A stretch of DNA of 64,000 nt from contig CM023540.1 of NCBI GenBank assembly GCA_013350335.1, positions 2,232,001 through 2,296,000 on the forward strand. The letters run 5' to 3'. Of this stretch, positions 34,961 to 46,707 are shown piece after piece. Made by a program: the position numbers and the translations under genes. Numbering within the stretch: position 1 is the first letter of the stretch; every line of letters starts with the position of its first letter. Under the pieces are notes generated by a model. The model was not told where the DNA came from. It saw nothing but the letters and a program-made list of their open reading frames with translations, and did not search any database. This DNA is from Chimonanthus salicifolius (lineage: Eukaryota > Streptophyta > Magnoliopsida > Laurales > Calycanthaceae).

Positions 34961-35736
34961 CATGGGGATTGGTTTATGGACTTAAAATATTAAAAAAAAT
35001 CAAGTGGGACTTGGTTTTGATTGAATGTCATATTATAAGGTAATGGGACCTCACAAAGCGTTTACGATCGTGAGCGGTTACCGGACGAAAGACGCAAGGA
35101 CACGTTAGCAGTCTTTGGTAGGATTCCACCTCTTTGAAACCATGGGTTTATGTACATTTGTTTTATCTTATTTTTGATGAAATTATGTTGCAAAGGATAT
35201 GTTTTAATATTGTGATTTTAAATGCTATGTTTATATGATAAAATAGCATGAGTTGGATATGTTTCAAAATATGATTTTAGTGCTATGTTTATGTTATAAA
35301 ATAACATGTGTTTCATTGGCATCTTATGCATAGCATGGGGTAAAGGATTTGTAACCGGAGGGTCCACACTCCGACGGGGCGTCCGAAAAAGCTATGTAGG
35401 ATACCTTGATGTGTTTTTCCATCAGGAAGAAACTGGAGGATCCACACTCCGTTGGGGTGTCCGAAAGACCTATGTGGTGGGTACTTTATGTACATGTGAT
35501 GGGTGGGACTCATTGCATTTGTCATCATTGCATGGCATTGTTTTATATGGTTTTGGACATTATGATATTATATATGTTTTGTACTAACCCATGTGTTAGC
35601 CCTAATTGGAATACCTACTGGGCGCGTTGTTCTAAAGCCCTACTTCTACCCTAGTGGATGACACAGGAAACCAGGGGAACGATGAACGCAAGGAGGGCCA
35701 AGCATAGGAGCTTGGAGGATTAGTTTAGGGTCAAAT

Positions 35737-36751
35737 ATTTGTTTTGAAACAAGATTTTTCACATCCTTCTCTAGAATTTCTTTTGCAGCCTTGGCGTCTA
35801 ATCTGATGAGAAATTCTTTGTTTAATAAATCATGTTGGAATTTTGTTACAAGAGAACAATGGCAAGAACTTCCTTTTTTACGGTTGAATATTTCCTTTGG
35901 GCTTCATTCCACAGACCAGAATTGAATCTTATTAATTCTTCTTTTGAATCCTTTTGTTGTAAGAGGATTCCTCCATAACCGATGTCAGAAGCATCTGTTT
36001 GTACTATTTTGAAGGCTTCTGGATCAGATAAACATCTGCAAGGAAGATTTTTAACTCTTTCTTTAATCCTTTTTACAGTATTGGTATGGTTGGAGGTCCA
36101 TTCTTTAGGATTTTTCTTTAATCTATCTTGGAGAAGTTTTCTATCTTTTGCCAAGTCTTGATAGAATAAGGCTAAATAATTTAAACATCCAATAAATCTT
36201 TGTAACATATTTTTGTCTTTGATTTCATCTGGGAACTTATCAGCAAATTGAATTACTCTGTTGGTAGGAGTAATTTTTCTATCTTCTATTTCAAATCCTA
36301 AGAATCTGATTTTCTATTGGAAAAATTCATTTTCCTTTTGGACAAGACTAGACCATTTTCTTTTGTAATTCTTTTGAATATATTCAAATGTTTCCAATGT
36401 TGATCTACAAATTCAGAAAAGATAAGAATATCATCAATGTAGACACTGGTAAACTGGCTATAGGATGAAAATATATTATTCATGATATTTTGAAATTCAG
36501 ATGGGGCATTTTTTAATCCAAAAGGCATGACATTCCATTCGTAATGTCCGATGGGAACTGCGAATGCAGTTTTATATCTATCTTCTTTTTTTATCTGAAT
36601 CTGCCAAAATCCTGATTTTAAGTCGAATTTTGAAAATATTTTGGCATTGTTTAGCCTGTTAAGCAAGTCTTGCGTATTAGGCAGGGGATACCTAATAGAT
36701 TGCAATACTTTGTTTAAAGGCTTATAATTGATAACCAATCTTGGAACTTCT
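35737..36751 (-). pseudogene. V5 polyprotein: RNase H and RT palm
   Basis: RT part open 36738-36298 (146 codons) with FKFDLKSGFWQIQIKKEDR and YIDD (complement of 36430-36441, GAT GAT). RNase H part open 36208-35846 (120 codons) with TDASDIGYGG intact. A small deletion near 36310 separates them. V5 lacks the nonsense codons that mark V2/V4 and V6/V7, so it is the best-preserved RT/RNase H here. It is split by L4 and cut by the L3 deletion, hence non-functional. Confidence 0.88.
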
Positions 36752-37527
36752 CTTTTTGTAGTGCCCCGCCATTTTTCACTCTATTCTTTCCGTAAAATCA
36801 GAGTCTATTTATTTATTTTTTTTATAACAGAGTAGAGTGATAGAGAGCGGGACGTCACGACGCGAGCTAAGTCCGAACTTCTAAAGTCCGACCCTTAACT
36901 GGCCAACCCTATGTGTGCATGGACTCAGTCCAAGAAAACGGTTCACACATAGCAATATAAACATGCGGAATAAAAATTATAACATACGGAAACATAATAT
37001 AACACAGTTCTATTCCATTCAGATAGCAAAGTACGTCAAATCTTTAATCATCATTATCATATCATAATTATTCAGTAAAATATCCAACCATAGCAAATCC
37101 ATCTAAGTTATTACAATCCAAATTCTAGATACTCCCAAATACAAGCCTATGAGTATCTTAAACAAATATATATGTAAAGCATCCAAGCTCCTATGCCAGG
37201 CCCATTTCGCGTTCATCGTTCCCCTCGTTACCTGCATTATCGACTAGGGTAGAAGTAGGGCGTTAGAACAACGCGCCCAGTAGGTATTCCAATTAGGGTT
37301 AACACATGGGTTAGTACCAAAAATCCAGATATAATACATATATCAAATCCAGTTATAATAAATCATACCATACTTGTAAAGCATCGTATCCAAAACAGTG
37401 TATGATAATAGAGATCCAATCATACCGATAAAAACTAGAAACCTTGCATGATAATAAAGATCATAATCATGCCGATTCAATGCCATGCCATGCTATCATA
37501 TGCAATGAGTCCCACCCATCACAAAAT

Positions 37528-37790
37528 ATCCTCTTGATGGAAAACTCCTCATCAAGGTATCCCCCACGATTTGTTTTACAGACACCCCGACGAAGTGGTG
37601 GATCTTCGGAATCTTCTTGATGGAAATCACATCAACGTATCCCCCACGATTCTTTTACGGACGCCCCGACGGAGTGGTGGATCTCCGGCTACATAGTATC
37701 CTCTTGATGGAAAGCTCCTCATCAAGGTATCCCCCACGATTTGTTTTACGGATGCCCTGACGGAGTGGTGGATCTCCGGCTACTGTTCAT
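37528..37790 (-). repeat. About 86-bp tandem array in L4 (3 units)
   Basis: Units begin with CTTGATGGAAA at about 37533, 37616 and 37705. Each contains a TATCCCCCACGATT block and an ACGGACGCCCCGACGGAGTG-like block. The units are more alike than in the other LTRs, so amplification here was recent. Confidence 0.85.
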
Positions 37791-38169
37791 CCCTCCCATG
37801 CCATGCATGAGATGCAAATGCCAACATGCTATATAGAAACACAAAATATAGCATTTAAAATCACATTTTTAAACATACTAACACATGTTATTTTATCGTA
37901 TAAACATAGCATTTAAAATCATACTTTGAAACATATCCTTTGCAACATAATTTCATCAAAAATAAGATAAAGACAATGTACATAAACCCATGGTTTCAAA
38001 GAGGTGGAATCCTACCCAAAGACCGCTAACTTGTCCTTGTGTCTTTCGTTTGGTGACCGCTCACGATCGTAGACACCCTGTGAGGTCCCATTACCTTATA
38101 ATATAAAATCAATCAAAACCAAGTCCCACTTGATTTATAATATTTTAAGTCTATAAACCAATTCTCATG

Positions 38170-40032
38170 GGATTCGGGCCATACACCATGGCCGAACCCA
38201 TGGTCCCTTATTTTTTACCATAATTACAACAATGCCATCCATGGCTAACATAACCCATGACCTACCATTTTCACATTTATTTACCAAATTGCCATTGGTC
38301 TAACCTTCCATTTTAGCAAGTATTTACAACCTTGCCATTGGTCTAATCATAACCAAAACATTCCTCTTGTTTAGGTTAGAAACAAGATTCATAAACATCT
38401 AAGTTCACCATATAATTCCCATGGGGTTCGGCCATACACCATGGCCGAACCCATGGTCTAGCACCTTTCACTCTTATTTACCACTTTGCCATTGCCTCCA
38501 ACAACTTAGGCTTAAGTTCCAATACATAGGTCCATTTATTTATTTTAAACATTCATAACACTCCCAATAACCCTTTAAAATAATTCATAACCGATTCCAT
38601 CAACTTATATTTGAGTTTCAAAACATAGTTCCATTAATTCTACATAATTACCATATTGCCATCCAAGGCTATAATTTCATTATTCTCACCCTTCATCCCT
38701 TGGTTTGGTGAACCATTCAATTACATTATACAAAGGCCCATTATACAAGTTCACCATCTTAGGTCCATAAATGACCCATAATTACTTCACCACTTTGGTC
38801 CATAAAGAACCTCATGGGGTTCAGCCATACACCATTGCCGAACCCATGATTCTCCACTTTGGCCTTTAATTACACTTGCCATTACCTTCAGCACCTTAGG
38901 TTTAGATTCCAAAACATAATCCATCATTGATTCATGGTTCATAAAATAAAACCCTAATCCATAACATAATCCATAATTCATTTATTTGCATTCTCTAATT
39001 GGTCCACCATTCATTTAAATATTAAGTCCATACATGACCCATAAAAATTGGTTCATGGGGTTCGGCCAAGCACCATGGCCGAACCTTATGATGTCTAAGT
39101 TTCCAATTTTCATCAATAATCCATAATTAGAAAGTTTTCTAATTTAATCTCCACCTTCCAAAAACAATCCATTCCTTCCATAATTAGAAGGTTTTCCAAT
39201 TTAATCTCTACCTTCCAAAATTAGAGACTTTCCAATTTAATCTCTTCATTCCAAATTTAGAGACTTCCAATTTAATATCCAACTCCATAATTAGAAAGTC
39301 CTTAAATAGAAACTTTCTAAATTAACTCCATAATTAGAAAGTCCTTAAATAGAAACTTTCTAAATTAACTCCATAATTAGAAAGTCCTTAAATAGAAACT
39401 TTCTAAATTAAATATCCAACTCCATAATTAGAAAGTTTCCAAACCTAGCATCCAACCTTCCATTTAATCAATTAAAATCCAACCACCATACTAAAACAAC
39501 TCCATGGGGTTCGGCCATACACCATGGCTGAACCCTATGGTTCACAATCTTCTTTCTACAAATTATTAAACATTAATCTTACATTTAATCCATTAAAATC
39601 CAATAAGTCCCATTCAATTTATTCATGATTCTTATCCATTTAACCCTTTCAAAATTTACATAACATTAACATCAACTCTTATTTAAAATTAACCAATGAC
39701 CTTCCATGGGGTTCGGCCATACACCATGGCTGAACCCTATGGTTCATCCATGATTATCTCCATGTAAACCTTTTAAGATATGAATAATCTTCCATGGAGT
39801 TCAACCTCCAAAAACCCATAAATCAAACCATGTCTTTCCATGGTTTCTATCTTTCAAACTTTAATTAAATTTCCATAGTCCTTCCATATTTTTCCATCAA
39901 ACGGTTCATAATTGTCCATTTATTTTCTTCCATGGTTTCCAACCAATAACCATGTATTTCCATTAAATTTAATACCATGATCTTCTACCAATTTTCTTCC
40001 ATGGGGTTCAGCCATACACCATGGCCGAACCC
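38170..40032 (-). repeat. Palindromic TTCGGCCAT array in L4 (7 units)
   Basis: Units near 38170, 38423, 38816, 39057, 39506, 39709 and 40003, with loop ACACC on + (GGTGT on -). Some have one mutated arm (GCTGAACC, GATTCGGGCC). Flanks often begin CCATGGGG and end CCCTATGGTTC. Confidence 0.88.
39285..39410 (-). repeat. 43-bp tandem repeat, 3 copies
   Basis: CCATAATTAGAAAGTCC starts at 39285, 39328 and 39371, exactly 43 bp apart. It includes AAATAGAAACTTTCTAAATT. L5 has a comparable but different 38-bp triplication (62401-62513). Confidence 0.9.
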
Positions 40033-40066
40033 TATGGTTCCTTATCTTAAACAAAAATATGAAATC

Positions 40067-40242
40067 ACATACCGGTTTCGCAATTCCTTCGGCTTGTTCT
40101 TGCTCATTCAATCCGTTCCTTAGCCTCTTTTCCTCCTAGATCTTTTCTCTTGCTGGCTACTCTTTCCTTTGTGTGTGAATGCCGTGTGCCTCTCTTTGAT
40201 AGCAATGTGAATGCCGTGTGCCCCTCTCCTTCTCTCCTTATA
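40067..40242 (-). promoter_or_regulatory. L4 TATA box and splice-donor-like site
   Basis: On minus: TATAAGG (complement of 40236-40242), then CCG/GTATGT (complement of 40067-40072), 170 bp apart. The first 650 bp of the LTR lie upstream. Confidence 0.5.
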
Positions 40243-40889
40243 TTGCTTACAACTTGTCCCAATTTAGAAGGTATCAAGATAGATACTTCCCCTATGCCGT
40301 GTGCTCCTTGAAATAATAACCATTGCCGTGTGCCCCTTTATCTCTCTAAGATAGCAAGTGCCATGCGCCCCTTTGTTGTGTCTTACTTAGAAGTTGCCGA
40401 CCTTCCAATTTGACAATTGTCTAAATGTAGTTCTCATCAAGGGAAAGACCCCCTTTTCAAAATGATCCTACATATTGATATCTCTTCATGCGACCAAGCT
40501 ATCTATATTTATTTAGACATCTCAATCCTTTATTTAACATATTCTAGTATTTCATGCGCATATCTCTTTAGATTAGATAACTTCCTCATTTGGTTTAGAC
40601 AATCAGATGCCATTGCCTAATTCATCTTATCCCAACGTGTGGCCCATATTGGAACCATCCCAAAATCTTTCATGCGCATGAAATTAATTCAAATCCCTTA
40701 TTTATATATATTCCATTACTAATTAAATCTAGCCCCATTTAATTCATTTGAAACCATTTACCAAAATCCGTTGGGTCTTTATTGGGCAATGACCCAACAT
40801 TTTACCCATGTAAGGTCCATATCTAAAATTCATTAATTAAATGGGTAATTTCCGTAAATATTTATAACTTGAAAATCCGGGGTGTTACA

Positions 40890-41100
40890 CTTTCTATTTC
40901 AGCAGCCTTTTCGATATAGAATGCCGTACAACTCCAAGGGGATTTGCTTTTTCTGATCAATCCTTTCTTCAATAAGTCACTTATTTCTTCTTGACAAAGC
41001 TTTAAATGATTTGCATCCATTTGTGACGGACGAGCTTTTGTGGGAATATCATTTCATCAAATCCTTTAATATATGGTAGACTTACAATGTGTCTTTTTCA
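40890..41100 (-). pseudogene. V5 polyprotein: RT N-terminal part
   Basis: The minus strand carries the RT entry segment (LCQEEISDLLKKGLI-type and CTAFYIEKAAEIE). A missing base near 41050 shifts the frame. It joins the palm part at 36751 once L4 is removed. Confidence 0.8.
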
Positions 41101-41660
41101 ATTCCAGAATGAAGAGGGTAACTCAGAACAACATTCATTTTTAAATTGTTTCGTAAGATTTTCTATTTTTTCTTGAAACTTTTTTTTCTCCAAAATTTTT
41201 GTAATTTGAGCAATTTTAATTTCCTTTTTTAGATCTTTCATATAGTTTCCTCTACCATTAGTAATTTGGTTTATCTTTTGGATTTTTATTTCACAGGGAT
41301 CATCTATGAAATCAAGATTTACATTTATGCCTTTGATATTTGTAGAGATTCCCTTAGTATTTACTAAAAAAGGTTGGATTAAAAGAATAAATGGGGATCC
41401 AAGAAGTACATCATTAACAATATCTTCTGAAATAATAAAGGGTGAAGTAACACAGACTCCTTGGAAGCAAACATGAACATTTGGAATTTTTCTTCTATGG
41501 AAATACTTGTTCCATTGGCAGCAGATACAAATTGTTGACTCACTTGTAAATTCAATAGGGACGATTCCCAATCTAATGACATTTAAATCTGCTCCAATGT
41601 CAATAATGGCATTCACAATTTTTTCAAAAAAAATTATTTTTATTTTCACCTAGACTCTCC
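41101..41660 (-). pseudogene. V5 polyprotein: aspartic protease
   Basis: 183 codons are open (41649-41098), the longest protease frame in the window. The active site reads D-I-G (ATT at complement 41596-41598) instead of D-T-G, which should abolish catalysis. A frameshift near 41534 alters the stretch after it, and the frame is restored near 41500. Confidence 0.82.
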
Positions 41661-42600
41661 ACTATTGAGAGATGCATTTAGTAGGGATCACTCTAGTAGA
41701 GACTCTGCTAATTTCTCATTTAATTCTTTGGACAAATTTTTCTTCATTGTATTCTCCAAAAGCGCCATCATTTTCTAGTAAGGTGACTCTTTCATCAAGC
41801 TCATTTTGCCTTTTGGTTAATTCTAATCTTAACTCTTTGATCTCTCTTTTTTGGTCATTTAATTCTCTTCGTAGATCTCCAAGAGTTAATGATTTGTTTA
41901 TAGTATGAATTTTTTCAGCCCTATTCATAAGGTCAATTAAGGAATAAGTTGGCGTATGAAATGTTTCTTTTGTCCTTTTTGGGTAATATGGAGATACATC
42001 ATTTTTTGTTTGCGAACTCTCTCCTTCTTCTTCCCCTCCCAATTTTGAAATTTGATTTAAAAATTGAACATTTTTCTCCAGATTAGGGATATTATCAATC
42101 ATTTCAAGGAGTAATTTTTGAGGGGCAATTAGGACATGAATATGTATACCAAGATCCTCATCAAAGGGTAATGACCATTCTCCTTTAGTACCATCATCAT
42201 CAGAATTACATGTACATGCTTGAAATTGTTTAATGAGTTGAAGATTAGGAATATTTTCTTCAAAACTAGATTCATCAGTTGAGGAACCAGATTCATAATC
42301 TTCTTGGGAACTTAATTCAAATTCTTCTTTATTAGAAATTTCTTCATCATCTTCTTTAGTAATCCTTTCAAGTTTCATTTTAGGATATTTTTCCTTTCTG
42401 AAACATTTGTTTGAATAATAACCCTTTTTTCCACAAGTATAGCAAGTAGGGATTTTTCCAGTTGGGTTTTCTCTTTTAGGATATTTTTTAGATTTTCCTT
42501 TGAATAAAGGAGTATCATAATTTTTCTTTGAGGATTGACTCTTGGATCTGCTATATTTGTATTTCTTCATCATTTTATTTCTTCTTTCGGGGATAAATCT
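41661..42600 (-). pseudogene. V5 polyprotein: zinc knuckle and linker
   Basis: 285 codons are open (42573-41716), covering the basic tract, knuckle (42403-42444), acidic stretch and nearly the whole coiled-coil linker. The knuckle His is replaced by Tyr (CGKKGYYSNKC), so zinc binding is doubtful. Domain order and length otherwise look complete. Confidence 0.85.
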
Positions 42601-44340
42601 AGAACGCTAAGGTTTTCTTTTTTATTCTGGTGTTTGGTCCAAACCAAATTGGAAGCATAAATCTCCTAATTCTCTGTCTCCAGCGTATTTTCTCATCTTT
42701 TCAGCTTGTTTACTGATCTTTAAGTCAGTGCAGAGCGCAATACCGACCTTATTAATATTTTGTACAATTCCTTCGAATGTCAGCATGTTGTAATTAATAA
42801 TACCATGCATTTCATCTCTAAAGGAGTTATGCACCTTTTCAGCAAACAAGGGTGATAATCTAGATATGAACCTTTCTTTCCAAATATCAGAATTACAATC
42901 ATTCAGTTGGTATAACTTTGATAAAAATACATCTTTATACCAACGAAATTCTCCTAAGGTTCTACATTTTAGATGATGTAATTGCTGCCAATTTTTCTCC
43001 TTAATTAGAGCAATTCCTCCACTGAATTCATTGAGGATGCATAAAAGTAGGACACTGACACAATCAGATTGTGTTTCATAATTTTCAGGGACATGACTAG
43101 TGCCTGCTTCAAGTTTGATATTGGGATCTACTAAATTTCCAAGGAAATTTTCCATATTCATGTAATTTGACAGTATTTTCAATTTCAAGTCTTTGGGCTC
43201 CAGATAATCTTGAATTCCACCATCCTCTTATTATCCCATTGAAAGAGGTGGCTATCATGAGAAAGATGTTTCCTGGAGTGTTTCCCCTAACTTCACAAGC
43301 ATTAGAATATATCAGCATACTATGGACCATTTGGATTATTTGATATTCAGTTAATCCATCTAAATTCCATTCAAATAAGGAATTTCCCGAATATGATAGG
43401 TCCTGAGTATACGTATATGGGGCTTCTTCAAGTTGTAGATCTACAGGAGTTGGTCTGGAATAATAATTCTTTGTTGTAGGCAGTTCTGCTTGGGGATTCC
43501 ATTTCTTTAAGTGGTTTATTAGCAAGTTTTCTGACGCAGAGACTCTGAGGATGCTAAATCCTTTTCCCCCAACATTGAGACTTTCCATTCTAGTAGTTAA
43601 TTCTTTTTGCATTTCATCTGTCATTTTAAACGGTCCTTCTTGCAAACTAATTCTTGATGGCAATTTTCTAGGAACATATATCGCATTTGCAGGGATTTCT
43701 TCTGAACTTTCTTCCTTCCCTTTATTTAATTCTGGTTTTGTTCTAATTGTTCTTTCTATCCTTTCCGTTTGGTCTCCAATGGTTGATAAGGATAGATTAG
43801 TGTAATTATTTTGTTCAATTATATCTCCAAGGCTCCTTGCTATGTCAATACCATTTATTTCGGTTTTTGATTCAAATATGGATCCATTTTTTATAGGCAT
43901 AGCGAAATTCTTGGTTTCTTTTGAGGCAGAAATATCAAGTTTCTTCCATGGGGGGTGAGATCTTTGAATCTCTTTTCCTTCAACGTCTTTCCATGTCCTA
44001 GACGTTTTTCCTATAACTCTTATTTGTTTTGGGCTTTGTGTTTCTTCTTTTTTTATCTTTCCCTTTCTTAAAATACTCCATAAACCAATCAAAGAAAGGT
44101 ATATTTCTTTTTTCTTCTTCCATTTGGTAATACCATAACCCTCTCATTTTCTCTTTTTCTTCTAAGCTAAAGGTTTTGAAAAACCAATCTTTTAGAGGGT
44201 GATTTTTCAGATTTTCTCGCAGGTATGATTTGTCAATTTCAAATTCCTTTTACGGTTTCCTCTGGCTTTTGGATACTAACCATTCTTATGACTCCATGGA
44301 GGAAATCATTCTCACTGGGGTTGTAGGTCCTTTCTGATGA
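42601..44340 (-). pseudogene. V5 polyprotein: coat protein region
   Basis: Two long frames: 327 codons (44092-43109) from the Lys-rich N-part through the SNACEVRG core, and 188 codons (43188-42622) with CVSVLLLCILNEF, IWKERFISRLSPLF and the C-terminal part. A deletion near 43140 (the DKITGN segment) is the main break. A second frameshift lies near 44095 and another near 44250. Confidence 0.85.
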
Positions 44341-45432
44341 AGTTATTTTATACACTGGTGTTCAATTCCACTTTCTTTATTTCTAAAAACCTTTTGATCC
44401 ATTTCTTCTTTCTCACTGCTTTTTTTTATCATCATCAACTTCTTCCAGTTTAAAACTTTTTCTTCCTTCTGTGTAGCTGGCAAAACTTCTCCTAGCTTTT
44501 TCCATTTTTCTCCTAAAATTGACTTCAGCATTGCCATTTGGTAATTTGACTATGCTTTGTAAATCATTTGTTATTTCATTTACTGTTGGGGTGACATCTT
44601 CTATTTGCCAATTTCCTGGGAGAACAACCTCTTCTCAGCTGATAACTTTTGGGATAAACACATTATTATTAAAGTTTGTTTTCATAAGAACTGTGGTTTT
44701 TTCTTTATCAACTTTATCATTGTAGGCTATCATGGGAAAGACAGAGATCATGGATTTGTAGAACACCCGATAGACTATAGCAAAAGGTTTACTTCTTAGA
44801 CTCATCTTTAACCCTTTACTTTGGAATCCAATGGTTGCACAATCAAGGACATCATCATCTTGAGCATCCATTGTGATGTTTGGGAAACAATTAAAATAAA
44901 CAGGTCCATGACAGAGACTTCATTCAACCATGGCATATAGAGAATCATCAAACTCGTCATGTCTCTGATCTCTCACATAAGCACATACAAAAACATTTAA
45001 TCCTAATCGAAACAGTGGTTTGATTCCTACCTGAATTAATCCTATGTGTAGGTAGTTATATTTGGTTCTCATTTTTTCAATAATTCTTCTTTCAAGAATT
45101 CTAATTGTCTGTTTTCCTCTAGAGAGGGAGACAGTTTTTTCAATAGTTTTGATGTGGTAATCATTTTGCTCTTCAAATGTGCCATTACTATATATTTCTA
45201 TTACAGGTAACGCTGCCATTTTCCAATTGGATATGGTTTGGTCAAAGTTTTCATACCCCTTTTCTTCAGAATTTTTTATTTTTTCTGGATTTTCTTTAGC
45301 TATACTGGGATGACGAAAGTTGGACAAAGCAGATTGGTAAGATGAGGAAGATGAAGTAGACCTATTAGAAGGGTGCTGAAATGACTTAAACTAATTCTTA
45401 AAAAGTTTTGTTTTTCCCTTAGAATTTTCCAT
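44341..45432 (-). pseudogene. V5 polyprotein: movement protein region
   Basis: ATG at 45432 with a TAG at about 45391 (Trp codon). From 45327 135 codons are open through HIGLIQVGIKPLFRLGLN, stopping at 44920 where others have a Ser codon. Pieces follow at 44871-44635 and 44537-44343. The core of the domain is complete. Confidence 0.83.
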
Positions 45433-45680
45433 TTGAGTGGCTCGTTAAAAGCAAAAAAAGTTCTGTCAACAATTTACAGCCCTTAATGCCTGATCATGGC
45501 CAGAAGTGGGACTTACAACGCGACCACACTTTTTGAAAAATAAACGAGGCACAAAAGTGGAGAATAAGAAGGAAAATAAAAGCTCTAAAAAGAATTGGAT
45601 AAATCAACTAGGTTAAAAAAACTTCAGATCCTAGATAATAGATTTAATTCATCTTGCTATTAAAAGGTCTTGGCAAAGAT

Positions 45681-45917
45681 TTAAACCCGAGATAATAATT
45701 CTAATTCTTCATTCAAAAGGTTACAATATTCACTTACACAATTACACAAGGATACTAATGTAGATCTCCTAATAGTATGTATGCAAATAACAAGATATCT
45801 TCCTGCAGCTATATTTTCGTCTATTTGTCGGATAGCATTTTCTAATCTTCTAAGCTGATTTTCATGATGTTTGAGATCACGCAATAATTCTTCTCTCCTA
45901 ACAGAACGAGGAGGCAT
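45681..45917 (-). CDS. V5 ORF B, intact small coiled-coil-like protein
   Basis: The only uninterrupted ORF B: 78 aa, ATG at 45917, TAA at 45681. Residues 8-45 are rich in Arg, Glu, Leu and Ile with heptad-like spacing (REELLRDLKHHENQLRRLEN), which predicts a coiled coil. The C-terminus is LLNEELELLSRV. It lies one base after ORF A and about 250 bp before the polyprotein. Small coiled-coil virion-associated proteins occur in Caulimoviridae, so a similar role is possible but not shown. Whether it is expressed is unknown. Confidence 0.7.
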   Translation of the reverse strand: MPPRSVRREELLRDLKHHENQLRRLENAIRQIDENIAAGRYLVICIHTIRRSTLVSLCNCVSEYCNLLNEELELLSRV

Positions 45918-45918
45918 C

Positions 45919-46141
45919 TTAGAAGGCCATTGCTTGTAATTTTGATTCTGTCTTGAATACTTCTAATTGGAACACAGCATAAGCTTGGATTAAAATTATT
46001 CTTCGTCTTTCATATCGTTGATGTCGTGGGTTATTTCTATGAGTGCAGGTATTGTCGTATGTGTTCAAGAAGAATTTCTATTTTTCTCAATGTTAGAACA
46101 TCATCATAATACTTCTTAAGCAAGGCAAGACGATTAGACAT
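45919..46141 (-). pseudogene. V5 ORF A, short form
   Basis: ATG at 46141; the old stop TAA at 45919-45921 lies one base before ORF B. The 8-nt shorter middle (CCTGCACTCATAG) makes the frame end early. N-terminus resembles MSNRLALLKKYYDDV. Confidence 0.65.
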
Positions 46142-46707
46142 ATTCTATAAAGAAAGACAATGTGATTAGATAATAACAAGCTTATAAGAGTTTTATTACT
46201 TACAGACTTAGTACAGGACTCCAAGCCTTAGCACACTTCAGATTTACAAGCTCACACTTACAGCTTCTATATTTTGATTTCAAATGTCGATGATCTAAAA
46301 TGAAAACACAGAGCTCCTTATAAAGATGGAGCAAGGGCACAATGGATAAACTCTCTTCTGACCAAGAGAGGACAACACACAAAGTAAAAGGACTTTTTGC
46401 AGACACAACATTCCAAACCAACTTTACAAAAAGAGATTCCCCACTTGGGGACACAGTAAAAAAATACAACAAGTGAAGCATATTTTGACGAAATGGGATG
46501 CACACTAAGAACAACTTTATCTTCTTTTGATAATTCTAAGACATCTGGCAGCATACCCCCACCAAAAAAGCAACACCATCTTTTTTGGCTTGATATTAGA
46601 GATGTCTTTTGATTGGATGGGACACCAAAGACAAAACAACTTTAGCAACTTTTCATTCTAATATGACATCTGGCTATATACCCCCACCAAAAGGGATAAG
46701 TCCAATG
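46142..46707 (-). promoter_or_regulatory. V5 intergenic promoter region
   Basis: Minus strand: conserved CTTTTGGTGGGGG block at the right end, one 60-bp-type unit, TATAAGG (complement 46316-46322), AATAAA (46192-46197) and the acceptor-like TTTATAG before ORF A. The region ends at CCAATG (46703-46708), exactly where the primer binding site should begin, and V6 RT sequence follows. The join therefore falls at the primer-site discontinuity. Confidence 0.78.

Larger units (their letters stand above)
32239..35736 (+). mobile_element. L3: LTR truncated at its 3' end
   Basis: Starts TGTAGCACCCCGGATTTTC, closely like L1. It has GCGCATGGCA subrepeats, TATA at 33018, donor-like GGTAAGT at 33189, a palindrome array, and two CACACTCCG units near 35353-35485. 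It stops after the AGCATAGGAGCTTGG block, about 450 bp short of a complete end. The deletion also removed roughly 170 bp of V5 that should follow, so it happened after insertion. The left target duplication cannot be checked. Confidence 0.82.
36757..40889 (-). mobile_element. L4: complete solo LTR (4133 bp), minus strand
   Basis: On minus it starts TGTAACACCCCGGATTTTC (at 40889) and ends GGCGGGGCACTACA (36757). The target duplication is CTTTT (36752-36756) and CTTTC (40890-40894), one mismatch. Removing it rejoins the V5 RT frame. It has TATA and donor-like sites, seven palindromes, a three-unit tandem array and a 43-bp tandem repeat. No protein-coding frame is present. Confidence 0.87.

Noticed and set aside
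36757..40889. MITE or DNA transposon, given the many inverted repeats
   Set aside because: The ends are TG...CA with a 5-bp duplication, as for an LTR; long terminal inverted repeats are absent.
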